Shown piece by piece: positions 32,348-43,110 of a stretch of 64,000 bases of DNA (position 1 is the stretch's first letter; every line of letters starts with the position of its first letter). Origin of the DNA: Iris pallida (taxonomy: Eukaryota; Streptophyta; Magnoliopsida; Asparagales; Iridaceae); assembly GCA_029216955.1 (NCBI GenBank), contig JANAVB010016204.1:1-64000 (forward strand). Reading direction: 5' to 3'. The notes below the pieces were generated by a model that was not told where the DNA came from, searched no databases, and saw nothing but the letters and a program-made list of their open reading frames with translations. Made by a program: the position numbers and the translations under genes.

Positions 32348-35300
32348 GCGTCGTCGTGTGTCGAAGTCCGGGGGGAAGACGGGTGGCGGACAGGGTCCGA
32401 TTCGGGATCGCCAGTCCGAAAATCGCCTGAACGGAACAGGGGCTCGGCCTAGCCGGGGTCCGGGGGTGTCTGCTGGGCGATCGATGGGTTGGCGGCCGAA
32501 GGCGACCGCGGCGGCTAAGGGGAAGAGTAAGGTAGTAGATCTGGATGTTCAGGGACCTGGGACTTCCCGCCCGGTGAGAGCCCAGAGGCCTATTGGGACG
32601 TCCCTACGGCCTGCTGGACGGTCCTGGGCCGAGATCTGCAAACAGGTGGGGCCGAAATCCCCCACATCGATGGAGTATGTCCCGCCGCTCAAGGTTGGGA
32701 GGGGTTACCGGGCGGTGTTTCCTGCGGAGGAGATCCAGCAGGTGACAGTTTACTGGGAAAATACTCTCGTCCTGTATGTCTTGGGCAACAAGCCTTTCTA
32801 CGGTCAGATCCGGGGCTATGCAGCGCGAGTCTGGAAGCCTAAGGGGAGTATGGAGTTCTATGCTCGTGAGAACGGCTTCTATTATGTGAAGTTCGGGCTG
32901 GCGGAGGATGTCGCTAGGATCCTCCAAGGAGGCCCCTGGACGTTTGACGACCGACTGATCATTCTCAAGGAGTGGACTCCAGAGCTGCGATGCGAGAGGG
33001 AAGTTCTGAATGCCATCCCAGTATGGATCCGATTCTCCGAGTTCCCGGTTGGATTTTGGAGCATCCCCCTGTTGATGCGTCTTGCAAGTCTGGTGGGCAC
33101 CCCGATCAAGGCGGATGAGGCTACTACCTTTCGGACGAGGTTGATGTACGCGAGGATCTTTGTGGAGATTCGGGCAGGGGGGAGCTCCCGAAGGTGGTGG
33201 AGTATGAGCTCCCTTCTGGGGAGGTGCTTACCCAGAAGGTGGAGTATGAATGGGTTCCGCCTACCTGTTCTCGCTGTTCCTGTTTTGGACATCTGGCCAG
33301 TGCTTGCTTAGAGGCTGGCACTCCGGTGGAGCCTTGTATCCCTCCTCGTGAGGTTTCCGATGTCCCATGTGATATGGATTTCAGAGATGATAGTGGAGCG
33401 GTGGTCGTGGAGGAGGAGGTTACTAATCAGGGGAGTGATGTCGGTTTGAGCCTCGTTGTATCTACCCAACCTGCTCCAACGGGTGGGGTGGTATCCACTG
33501 GCCAGGGGCCGAGTAGTATAGTTACCAGAAGCATGGTGGCGACGGCGACTGAGGCACGTGGAGAGGGCGGTTCGGCTGGAGGGCAGGTTTACTGTCGGAA
33601 GCGACGTGCGGTCGGCCAGCTACGTGATGGGCCCTCCATGATGGAGGGTCGTACCACAAACAGTGAGGGGGCGGTGTGTGTTGACAACCCTGCCTGGGCG
33701 TTGGTGTTATCTCCGGCCGTTCCCCTTCAGACGGTTCCGACTGGCATGGATGAGGATCCTTTAGCGACGGATGCGGCACCTTCCCCAGGTGTCGTCCGGG
33801 AGTTTCTCAGGGGACACCCACCTCTCATTAATTAATGGCTATTATCGCCTGGAATGTGAGGGGGGCGTGTTCGCTAGGGAGGTGGAGAGAGATATGTGGG
33901 GTGCTCCTCAGAGAGAAGTGTGACATTTCTGTTATTTTAGAGTCCAAGATTAAAGGGGAGAAGACCCTTACTCGACGGACCCCTTCTCCTTGGGTCCAGC
34001 TGCACAACCTGGCCCTTTGTGACATGGCCAGGATTTGGGTTCGCTGGAACTCGAAGAGTTGGGATGGTGACTTGATATTGATGACGGAGCAGTTGATTGC
34101 CATCTCCTTCGTGAACAAGGGTGGCTACGGCCACAACGACAGAAGGAGAAGGGAGTCACTTTGGAGGGACATCTCTCGTGTTTCCGATGTTGCTGAGTCG
34201 TCGGGTCTTCCTCTGCTCTTGATCGGGGACTTCAACGCTCTTATGCATCACGGGGAGAAACTGGGTGGTCGTCCGGTTCCAGATTCTACCCTTTATGATT
34301 TTCAGAGATGCCTCCTACTGGCAGGGCTGCGGGAGCTGTCTCGATCAGGCTTCTTCTGGACCTGGCACAACAAAGCAACTCACAACAGGGTTGCTTGTCA
34401 GCTTGATCGAGCTCTGGGCAACGGGGAGTGGTTCCGTCACTTTCCCAACTCTTCGGCTGAGGGTCTGGCAGCTGGGACGAGTGATCACTCCCCCATCAGG
34501 GTTGGCTTCTCTGCTCGATCTCTTGGGAAGTCCCGTCCGTTCAGGTATAACAACAGTTGGTATCTCTCGGAAGGCTACCTGGAGGCTGTCGCAGAGGGCT
34601 TGTCTAGTGGTCAGGAGGGGACGGCTCAATTCCGATTGGTTCGTCGACTCAAGGCCACGAAGAGGGCTCTCAGGAGTTGGGTGCAGGGGTTGCCCAAGTC
34701 TACACTAGAAGATAAGGAGGCTGAGTTGAGATCCTTGCAGCAGGATCTGCAAGCCGACATGCTTAATGGAGATCTGGCGGCTAGAGAGGAGCTGATTGGA
34801 GAAGTCAACATTCTGAGGCTGCAGAAGAAAATTAGCTCGGTCCAGCGAGCCAAATGTTCCTGGCTGAAGGATGGAGACCGGTGTTCCAAGTTCTTTTACG
34901 ACGCTATCCGGACTAGACAGAATCGGAATCACATATCTCAGCTTCTTGATGCGGATGGCACTCTGGTGGGGACGCCGGCTGAGATACAGGGCGAGGCTGT
35001 CAGGTACTACTCTGATTTATATTTCCAGATTGACTATCTGTCCGTGTTCCCAGAGATTGTTACGAAGCGGTTGGTGACTCCATTTGGGAATATCATCCTT
35101 CTTGCTCCTGTCACTTTGGAGGAGGTGGAATCTATTGTCAAGGGGGCGGACCCCAACAAGGCCCCTGGTCCAGATGGCTTCAGCAGTGGTTTCTTCAAGC
35201 GCCATTGGGATATTCTGAAGCTTCAGGTTGTGGAGGTGGTCCAGGAGTTCTTCACTAAAGGGAAGCTTTTGAAGGAGCTGAACCACACTTTCCTGACCCT

Positions 35301-37415
35301 GGTGCCTAAGAAGGAGGGCGCGACTGCATTGGCGGATTTCAGACCTATTGCATGTTGTAATTATCTTTACAAGATAATTACACACCTTATGTGCCGGCGG
35401 ATGGAGAGAATCATGCAGGACTTGGTTTCTCCAAACCAGGCTGCGTTCATCAAGGGGAGGTCGATTGCAGAGCATAGCCTCCTGGCGCATGAGATGGTGA
35501 GGGGATTCAGCAGACCTGGTGGGGAGAAAGCTTGTGTTAAACTGGACCTGAGGAAGGCGTATGATATGGTCAATCGTGACTTTCTATGTCATCTGATGTC
35601 TGCCATGGGATTCGCGGATCACTGGGTTGCGTTGATCAGGGAGTGCATCACGTCCCCTACTTTTTCAGTTCTCATCCAGGGCATTCCTTACGGGTACTTC
35701 CAGAGCAACCGTGGGCTGAGGCAAGGTGACCCATTGTCCCCTTACCTGTTCACGCTTGTGATGGAATACTTTACTTGTCTGATGGACCTGGCAGTGCACC
35801 GTGGACGGCTGGTGCCTTTGTTTCGTAGGATGGACCCCCCAGTTATCCATCTTATCTATGCTGATGATCTACTGGTCTTCATCCAGCCTTCGATGATGGG
35901 GTTGCAGACGCTAGCGGGTATTATGGATGATTTGAAGTCCTTCTCGGGTTTCCAGCTGAACAGGGATAAGAGTCGGGTCTACTTCAGTTTCCGGTGCTCC
36001 CAGAAGGAGGAGCGGGCGGATGTCCTGGGTATCGCGAGGAGTGATCTTCCAGTGCGTTATTTAGGAGTGCCCCTCACAGTCAATTATGCGCGGGATCAGG
36101 ATTGCCAGGGACTGGTAGAGTATGTCCAGCGGAGAGTTGAAGGCTGGCAAGCCGCCGGTCTGTCTTTTGGCGGACGCATAGAGCTGATCAGATCTGTGAT
36201 CTCGGCTGTGGCCCAGTTTTGGCTACAGTCCATCCTTCTTCCGGTGGCCACTATTCGGCGAGTGGAGCGTCTTTGTGCTGATTTCCTTTGGAGGGGAGGT
36301 ATGCATGCTATCTCGTGGGAGCAGCTCTGTCGTCCCAGGAAGGAGGGAGGAGTGGGGCTCAGGCCGTTGCTGGATATCAGGGAGGCCTCTGCGCTCAAGC
36401 TGGCCTGGAGATTCGTTAGCGGAGGGTCTCTTTGGGCGGACTGGATGCACAGCAGATATGTGAAGCAGGGCAATTTTTGGACGTGTTCTCCTGATAACAA
36501 CCATTCTGTTACGTTCAAGACTGTCCTGAGACACATGGGTGTGCTCAAGTCTGCTATCCGGAGGGTCATGAAGGATGGGTCGGGCACGGACCTTTGGAGG
36601 GACCCTTGGATTGATCGGCGTTCGTTGCTAGACATTAGGGGTTCCCCGACTCATACGGAGGACAGGCGAGGTCTGAAGTGTAGTCGGATCTTACGAGATG
36701 GAGAGTGGAGGCCAAACTTTTATCGGTACACTGAGGAGCTGGGAGGGATCATTATGTCTACAGTCATCGATCCGGCTTTGCCTGCGGATCGGTGGATCTG
36801 GGAGCCACCTGGTGCATCTTCGGGCTCGGGGGAGTTCCAGTTCCGTAGTTGCTACAATCTTATCCGGCATACTTTTCCTCCGAGCTCTGATTACGAGTTC
36901 GTCTGGCGTAAGGGTCTGGCCAGAAAGATGCAGTTGTGTGTTTACAAGCTTCTTCTGGGTCGCCTCTTGACGAGGGACCGCCTGAGTTCCTTTGGAGTGC
37001 CAGTGCCGGACCCAAAATGTGTGCTTTGCTGTTTGGAGCCTGAGTCTATTAAACATATCTTTTTAGAGTGCACTTTGGCATGGCAGATATGGTCGGAGCA
37101 GAGTCGGGTATTGGGAGTGGGCGCCTCTGGAAAATGCATTGGGGACATCATCCCAGCGATACGAGATAGCAGGGGTCGAGGTCAGGACTGGTTCCGCACA
37201 GCTAGAGTTCGTCTGGCGGCTGCGGTTTGGCATGTTTGGCGGGAGCGAAATCGTCGGATCTTTGAGGGCTTAGTCACTCCTCCGGTTGGCATTTTCCATA
37301 ATATTGAGTTTGATGTGAACGCTATGGTGAATGGATGTGTTGAGTGGGAGTCCCACTCAGATTGTATGTTGTATGATTATGACTTTTCATTTGGAATAAA
37401 ATTTACCTTTTTTCA

Positions 37416-37442
<27 letters not shown>
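32347..37442 (+). mobile_element. L1-type LINE, nearly complete (LINE 1)
   Basis: About 5.1 kb, from the (TA)n junction CGCGTCGTCG to a (TA)n tail after AATAAAATTTACC. It has ORF1 (one frameshift) and an intact ORF2. It is inserted in the reversed gypsy LTR. The related truncated copy at 39275-39946 shares its C-terminal coding sequence, so the family was active here more than once. Confidence 0.9.
32358..33835 (+). pseudogene. LINE 1 ORF1: DUF4283 and CCHC zinc knuckle
   Basis: The RNA-binding protein of plant L1 elements. The DUF4283-type fold region covers about 32690-33160, with WTFDDRLIILKEW near 32940. The zinc knuckle CSRCSCFGHLASAC (C-x2-C-x4-H-x4-C) is at 33269-33310. The first frame runs from 32358 to 33311 and the knuckle is in another frame that is open 33194-33835, so one frameshift lies near 33165-33195, where GCAGGGGGGAGC is a likely slippage run. 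Its TAA stop (33833-33835) overlaps the ORF2 ATG by one base. Confidence 0.85.
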
Positions 37443-37446
<4 letters not shown>

Positions 37447-37542
37447 CCTGTCGCTAACATAGCTGGAAAACAAACTCCTAGAATACACAGGCTAAGTAGG
37501 TGCCCGACGACTAAACGCCTCAAAAGAATCAAAATAAAATAA
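33835..37542 (+). CDS. LINE 1 ORF2: APE endonuclease, reverse transcriptase, zf-RVT
   Basis: An open frame of 1235 codons from ATG 33835. The endonuclease shows AWNVRG, ILESK, LIGDFNAL and TSDHSPI (residues about 5-225), the catalytic set of APE-type nucleases. The RT shows KAPGPDGFSSGFFK, FRPIACCN, QAAFIKGRSI, KLDLRKAYDMV, GLRQGDPLSP and LIYADDLLVF (residues about 440-680). The zf-RVT region near residue 1060 has CVLCCLEPESIKHIFLEC. All catalytic residues seen are intact. No stop precedes the tail, so the frame reads through (TA)n as Ile-Tyr repeats and ends in flanking LTR at 37540-37542; the natural C-terminus is probably near 37420. The protein nicks target DNA and copies its own RNA. Confidence 0.93.
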
Positions 37543-37975
37543 GAGTGGTGAAGAAGAAATCTACTCTAAGCCCCTCGACAATGATCCCCTGGTGAGCACT
37601 ATCGGACTGGAGAGATGGTAAATCCTTGGGCTCTACTACTATATATGGCAAACTAAAACCAGAGAGATCAACCCCTAATAACAAGTACCACAAGAAAATA
37701 CGAGTGAATAATACAAGAAAACCCAATCAATAACAGTACATAGGGACATATGTCGTAGCTTAGGTTTATAGCCAATCGTCGGGGCAGTAATCCAACCCTA
37801 CACCAAACAAGGACAAGGGATGAAATACTACGCCAAGATAGCATATCTCCAAGACTACTGGCAAGCAATTTATGATAAGCACAAGTGATTTAATAGAGCG
37901 GCCAATTAATTCCAAGGACTTTCTATATTAGTATATGGATTATCCTAGGAATGCAATATAACGCTTCGTCAATCG
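37443..37975 (-). repeat. Gypsy LTR, part 2
   Basis: The reverse complement contains GAGGCGTTTAGTCGTCGGGC, GGGGCTTAGAGTAG and AGGGGTTGATCTCTCTGG, parallel to 1270-1460 of the first LTR. Together with 31966-32285 it forms one LTR split by LINE 1. The outer boundary is not defined. Confidence 0.6.
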
Positions 37976-37999
37976 TACACTCTGGAAGCAGGATTGACC

Positions 38000-38004
<5 letters not shown>

Positions 38005-38068
<64 letters not shown>
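38005..38068. repeat. (TA)n(TG)n compound microsatellite
   Basis: TA dinucleotides to about 38044, then TG dinucleotides to about 38070, directly abutting the 5S-like sequence. Confidence 0.95.
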
Positions 38069-38074
<6 letters not shown>

Positions 38075-38180
38075 TCATACATCACTAGAGTACCGGGTCC
38101 CATTAGAACTCCGCAGTTAAGCGTGCTTAGACGAAAGTAGTACTCGGATGTGTGACCTCCTGGAAAGTCCTCGTATTGCA

Positions 38181-38182
<2 letters not shown>
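38069..38182 (+). pseudogene. 5S rRNA-derived copy, near full length
   Basis: 114 bp match plant 5S rRNA from the TGCGATCATAC start through GAACTCCGCAGTTAAGCGTG to GTATTGCACC. It has substitutions inside the internal control region (CTTAGACGA, ACTCGGATGTGTGACC), so it is not an intact gene. It is followed at once by a long (TA)n tract, like the LINE tail. Confidence 0.88.
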
Positions 38183-38249
<67 letters not shown>

Positions 38250-38250
38250 C
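38183..38250. repeat. (TA)n tract after the 5S copy
   Basis: Nearly uninterrupted TA dinucleotides separating the + strand 5S copy from the inverted 5S fragment. It may be the fused tails of two insertions. Confidence 0.9.
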
Positions 38251-38264
38251 CTTTAATGATTGCT

Positions 38265-38311
38265 GTTCTGATGGGATCCGGTACTCTAGTGATGGTATGA
38301 TCGCACCTTAA
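38265..38311 (-). pseudogene. Inverted 5S rRNA 5'-half fragment
   Basis: The minus strand reads AAGGTGCGATCATACCATCA, then to CATCAGAACAG, that is 5S positions 1 to about 46. It is followed in its own direction by CAATCATTAAAGGA and (TA)n. Confidence 0.85.
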
Positions 38312-38352
38312 TATATATATATATATATAAAGAAAAAAATATATATATAACA

Positions 38353-38462
38353 AATGACCTCTAGCCTAGTGGTTAAGAGAGATGCATGCGGCCCAAGTGG
38401 TCGGAGTTCGAGCCTCAATTGAGGCGAGTTCGCCACAATTACCCATTGCTTAAATGAAGAAG

Positions 38463-38463
<1 letters not shown>
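38353..38463 (+). repeat. tRNA-derived SINE
   Basis: The A box TAGCCTAGTGG is at 38362-38372 and a B box AGTTCGAGCCT at 38405-38415, a spacing normal for tRNA-type pol III promoters. About 50 bp of body follow, then a (TA)n tail from 38463. It is short, about 110 bp. Confidence 0.75.
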
Positions 38464-38504
<41 letters not shown>

Positions 38505-38508
<4 letters not shown>

Positions 38509-38561
38509 GAGTAGTACTTGGATGGGTGACCTCCAGGAAAGTTCTCGCGTTGCACCTTTCT
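38505..38561 (+). pseudogene. 5S rRNA 3'-half fragment
   Basis: TAGTCGAGTAGTACTTGGAT, then GGGTGACCTCC to GCGTTGCACC: the 3' half of 5S, flanked by (TA)n on both sides. It is near-identical to 39947-40004, including the CTCGCG variant, so the two derive from one source different from the 38069 copy. Confidence 0.85.
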
Positions 38562-38604
38562 ATATATATATATATCTCGACTAATATATATATGTAAAAA
38601 TATA

Positions 38605-39208
38605 GGCTTAATTGCACTTTGCTACCCTCAACTATTACCATTTTTCAACTTTGTACCCTAAACTTTTTTTTGTAACAATTTGGTACCCAGATGTTATTTT
38701 GGACTAAAATGTCCCTACCCCTACCCCTAACCCTCCCCCCCTGCACGCTCCGGCCGCCCCCCCTGCTCACTCCGGCCGCCCCCCCCCCGCTAGCTCCGCC
38801 CCCCCCCCCCCCCCCCCGCCCCCCACCCCCCCCCCCCCTGCTCACTCCGCCCGCCCGCCCGCCCCCGCCTCTCCCCTAGGCCGCGGCAGCACGGGAGGAG
38901 GGGGGCTGGGGAGGGAGGGCGGGGCGGGAGGCGGGGCAGGGGGTGGCCGAAGGTAGCAGGGGGGGTGGGGGGCGGGGGGGCGGAGCTAGCAGGGGGGGGG
39001 TGGGGCGGCCAGAGCTAGCAGGGGGGGTGGCCGGAGTGAGGAAGGGGGTGGAGGGAAGGAAGAGGGAAGGGCATTTTCGGAATTTTTGAAAAATTAGGTA
39101 TCAAGTTGAAAAATAATAATAGTTGAGGTACCAATTTGTTACGAAAAAAAGTTTATGGTATCAAGTTGAAAATGCGGAATAGTTGAGGGTAGCAAAGTGC
39201 AATTAAGC

Positions 39209-39209
<1 letters not shown>
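38605..39209. mobile_element. Palindromic Mutator-like MITE
   Basis: 605 bp with long terminal inverted repeats: GGCTTAATTGCACTTTGCTA at the left and its complement at the right, extending inward over about 110 bp (GTACC, AATTTGG, AAATGTCC parts). The centre is also self-complementary: a C-rich half (38735-38880) faces a G-rich half (38885-39050), with CTCACTCCGGCCGCCCC and GGTGGCCGGAGTGAG pairing. The flanks AAAAATATA and AAATATATA are compatible with a 9-bp TSD in AT-rich DNA. There is no coding capacity. Confidence 0.78.
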
Positions 39210-39264
<55 letters not shown>

Positions 39265-39268
<4 letters not shown>

Positions 39269-39956
39269 CGAGTAATGAGATTCTTGATGTTCGCATTGAT
39301 CCTCACATCGTGACGGATGAGTGGGTATGGAACGACTCGAAGGAGGCGCGTTTCAGCCACACAGAAGCGTACAACCTGTATCGAACGCATCACCTTTGCT
39401 GGGAATGGGAAGAATTTGTTTGGATGAAGGGGTCAGTGCAAAAATTCCAATTTTGTCTGTACAAGATGTGTTTGGGAAGATTACTAACGCTTGACAGACT
39501 TGTCAGGTTTTGAGTGAGAGTAGATGCTCAGGGATGCGCTTTGTGTGGACAAGGACATGAAAATTTGAATCATCTCTTCTTTGAATGTCAGGTTTCTTGG
39601 TACATATGGTCGGTCCAGAGCAAGAAGCTACAAATAGATACGGGAGGAAATCGAACATGGAGGATTATTTTTGAACTGATCAGTAGAGAGAAGAAGAAGG
39701 GCTCCAGATGGTATAAAGAAGCGCGTCTCCGGCCGGCTGCTGCGGTCTAGCACATTTGGAGGGAGAGAAATCTTCGAATTTTTGAAGGGTTGGTAACCCC
39801 GAGTATAGGTATCATAAAAAATATAGAATTTGATGTAGAAACATTGGGATAAAGTCCTAATATTGATGCTGTAAGAAGAGGTGAGGCGTATTTTTACTGC
39901 TATTTGAATAACAATTACCGTTCTTCAAAAAAATAAAATAAAAATATAGTCGAGTA
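39265..39956 (+). mobile_element. 5'-truncated L1-type LINE (LINE 3) with TSD TAGTCGAGTA
   Basis: The insertion 39275-39946 is bordered by TAGTCGAGTA at 39265-39274 and 39947-39956 and ends in an A-rich tail AAAAAAATAAAATAAAAATA. It interrupted a 5S 3'-half fragment that continues at 39947. It encodes only the C-terminal zf-RVT part of ORF2 with an in-frame TGA at 39512 and a TAG near 39748. The residues around LCGQGHENLNHLFFEC align with the end of LINE 1 ORF2. Confidence 0.9.
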
Positions 39957-40072
39957 GTACTTGGATGGGTGACCTCCAGGAAAGTCCTCGCGTTGCACCT
40001 TTCTATATTATATATATAGAAAGGTGTAACGCGAGGACTTTCCTGGAGGTCACCCAACCAAGTACTAGACTA
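39947..40072. repeat. Inverted pair of 5S 3'-half fragments (foldback)
   Basis: The + arm 39947-40004 and the minus arm 40015-40072 are complementary over about 58 bp around a short TA loop (for example CCTCCAGGAAAGTCCTCGCG against CGCGAGGACTTTCCTGGAGG). Confidence 0.9.
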
Positions 40073-40079
40073 ATATATA

Positions 40080-42945
40080 TATATAGAGAGAGAGAAAACT
40101 CCCCCTTTTTATTCATTCAAGGCGCAAAATGCCGAAGCCTTTACAAGTAAGCGTAAAAAGCAAAATACAACATGAAAGGGGTAAGCTACTCTGAACCAAA
40201 AAATCGTAGGTCCAAAATGCCGACGCCTATACCAGAGCCCAATCAAAAAGACGCAAATTCCGAGGAGCTAGGAGAGAAGAGAGTTCCAAAAGAGAGACTG
40301 ACCGTGCGAGCAGATGGATCTGATCTTTTGGCACTGTCGGATTACCTCCCTGATTAGCTAGTCGGCAGAGTACTGGTGACCTTCATATCTCGCCTTATTG
40401 CGATTCTTCCAGAGGACCCACGTAGCAGCCGCCGCGACGATCTGGTGACCGTGGGAAGTAGAGGTCCATCCTGTCAAGAGATCGTTGAAGCGCCCACCCC
40501 CCTGAAGCTGCTCGCAACGCTGAGAGAGGACCCTCCAAACCTGGACAGGTAAATCCCCTTGACAGAAGATATGGTCGGTGGTTTCGGTCTGACGCTCCGA
40601 GCAGCAATTACACGCAGACGCAAGGCTGAACCCAATGGTATTGAGATTGTCATCAGTAGGCAACTTTTTGCGAAATGCTCTCCAAATAAGGAAGGACCAT
40701 TTGTTGGGGATGCAGGTCTGCCAGAAAGCTGCGATGGTGGGGGATGGCGCCCCAATACCCCGAACCACTCTTCTCGCCGAGCTGACCGAGAAGGAGCCAG
40801 AAGCTTCGGCTGTCCACCTCAGCACATCGGGCTCGGGGCCAAGCTTAAGATCGTTGTTGCGAATGCAATCTGCCGCCTCTTCCCCAACCCAATTCCGGAT
40901 CTGGTTCCAATTCCAGTCATTCCCTGGTTGGTCCCACAAATCCTTGATCTTGATGTGTCCCGGAGCCGTCGGGAAGCTGGGGAGCAAGGTATCTCCCGCC
41001 CAACGTTCCAGGAAGCGCCATTACCCAGTTGTAGCCTTATTACCGGTTCAGCAATGGAGCGCCCCGTTAGAATACGCCGCCAAGCTGCGAAAGATCTGCT
41101 GTTGGAGATAGCCAGCGATGGGTGAATATGTTTGAAGTACCTGGCATTCATGAATCTAGCCCATGAGTTCTGACTAGAACGAAGCTTCCACCACAGCTTC
41201 ATAGAGAAGGCGTCAACAATGTTGGAGAGTTTGGTGAATCCTAGACCCCCCTCGTCAGTGGGCCTAGTCATAGAGTTCCAACTGGCCCAGTGATGTCTGG
41301 TGTGGCCATCACTGTGACCCCAGAAGAAATTGGTGATGATGCTCTCAATCGAAGAAAGAACTTTCTTGGGGGGAGCACGCTGCCAGGGTATAAATGGGGA
41401 CGGAGGTGAGCACATGTTTGAGGAGGATTATCTTTCCGCCCAGGGATAGAGTAGCATTGTGCCACCCCTCAATTTTTTTTCCTGATTCTGTTAATCAGAT
41501 CCTCAAAAATGCCAGCGTTAGCTCTGCCATATACGAGCGGGCAACCAAGGTAGTGGAACGGAGGGTGATCGACGGCGAAAGAGGTGATGCTGGAAAGGCT
41601 GGCCGTTTGCTCACTCTTAATGTTGTGATGGGCGTAGATCACACTCTTGGCGGGATTGAGCTTCTGTCCATAGCACCTGTTGTACTTCTTAAGCGTGTTG
41701 TGGACCACCTCCACCGACCCAACGTCCCCAGAGGAGAAAATAAGGATGTCGTCGGCGTAGGCCAGATGAGTAATAATCGGACAACCGCTGACCGTGAGAA
41801 AATGCTGAAAGTTCGGGGCTCTAGTCATACAATTCAGCTGTCTACTCAAAGCGTCTGCCACAATGATGAAGATGGTGGACGATAATGGGTCCCCTTGCCT
41901 AACCCCGCGACTGGATTTAAAGAAACCATTAGCTTGTCCGTTGATGACCGTTGAGAACCATGAGTTGCTGATCGATCTCCATACTATGTTGGTCCACATT
42001 TCTAAAAATTCGAAGGCCCTGAGAACCCAGATCATGAATTGCCAATCTAGCCTGTCATATGTTTTCTCCATGTCTAGTTTGATAGCTATGTTGCCCCCCC
42101 TCGTTGGGAACTTCATACAGGTGACGAGCTCATGAGCCAGCATAATATTGTCTTGGATGTTTCTACCCTTGACAAATCCACTCTGCTCCTCGGAGATTAT
42201 CTTGGAAATAATTTCTGACATGCGGGAGGCGATGATTTTGGAAATGATCTTGTTGGTGAAAGTGCAGAGACTGATAGGGCGGAAATCCCGAAATGTCTTT
42301 GGATTATCTTTTTTTGGGATAAGGATCAGGTTGGCGCTTGATATTGCTCTGGGGTAGGTAGCTCCCTGGAAGAAGGCCGTGACCGCTTCATGGATGTCAT
42401 ACTTGATGATATCCCAGCAGGTACGGAAAAATACCCCCGAAAAACCATCGGGTCCTGGCGCACTATGCTCATTGAGTGCCCACACCGCGTCTTTTATCTC
42501 GCTCTCGGAATGGAGGAGTTCCAGCTGGTTGTTGTCGTCGTCGTTGATGAGGTGAGGTATCTCTGCCAGGATGGAGTTGTCTCTGTAGATCGTTTCTTTG
42601 GTAAACAACTGGGAGTAGATCTTTGCGGCAGCCACTTGGATATCCCGTTGGTTATTGATGATGTTCCCTGATTCGTCGGCTATCTGATGCAGGGTTAGTT
42701 TCTGTCTGCGACCGTTGACGCATGCATGGAAGTAGCTCGAGTTTTTGTCCCCGTCATGTCTCATCTAAGCCTCGCTTTTTGTTTCCAAAAATCGGTCTCA
42801 ACCTTCAGCCGAAATTTGAGAATAGCTTTGGTGAGGTTAAGGGCCGCCCTGGCCGCAGGCGAACGCTCAATCGCGAACAGATTTTTGACGTGGGTGACGT
42901 CATCCTCTGTGACACGAACGGCCTGAAAAATGTTCCCATAAACCT
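40080..42945 (-). pseudogene. LINE 2 ORF2, RT and C-terminal part
   Basis: Minus-strand L1-type ORF2. The RT has SAPGPDGFSGVFF, FRPISLCTFTNKIISKI, QSGFVKGRNIQDN, KLDMEKTYDRLDW, GVRQGDPLSS and LAYADDILIF in one frame (42764-41469). A frameshift at about 41465, next to a T-run, moves coding to 41415-40819 (NFFWGHSDG, WASWNSMTRP, DEGGLGF) and another shift to 40987-40358 (zf-RVT, CNCCSERQTETTDHIFCQG). The 3' end, read on minus, has AATAAAAAGGGGGAG and then CT and TA runs near 40080. The catalytic YADD is intact but the frame is broken. The hAT insertion at 42954 separates it from the endonuclease part. Confidence 0.88.
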
Positions 42946-42953
42946 GTTTACTC
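42946..42953. other. Target site duplication GTTTACTC of the hAT element, left copy
   Basis: A perfect 8-bp match to 47684-47691, the size expected for hAT transposition. Confidence 0.95.
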
Positions 42954-43110
42954 TAGGGGTGAGCATCGGTTCGGTTCATACCGAACCGGTAAAAGTAAAA
43001 CCGAACATGAAGCGAACCAGCCAATTTGAAAACTGCACCGAACCGATTTGATTGAAAACCGAACATGAACCGAACCGAAATAAATCGGTTCGGTTTTTCG
43101 GTTCAGTCGG

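Noticed and set aside
38069..38182. Cassandra-type TRIM carrying 5S in its LTR
   Set aside because: No LTR pair, PBS or polypurine tract around the 5S copies; they are flanked by (TA)n instead.
38117..38641. Minus-strand frames rich in Ile-Tyr
   Set aside because: Translation of (TA)n microsatellite.
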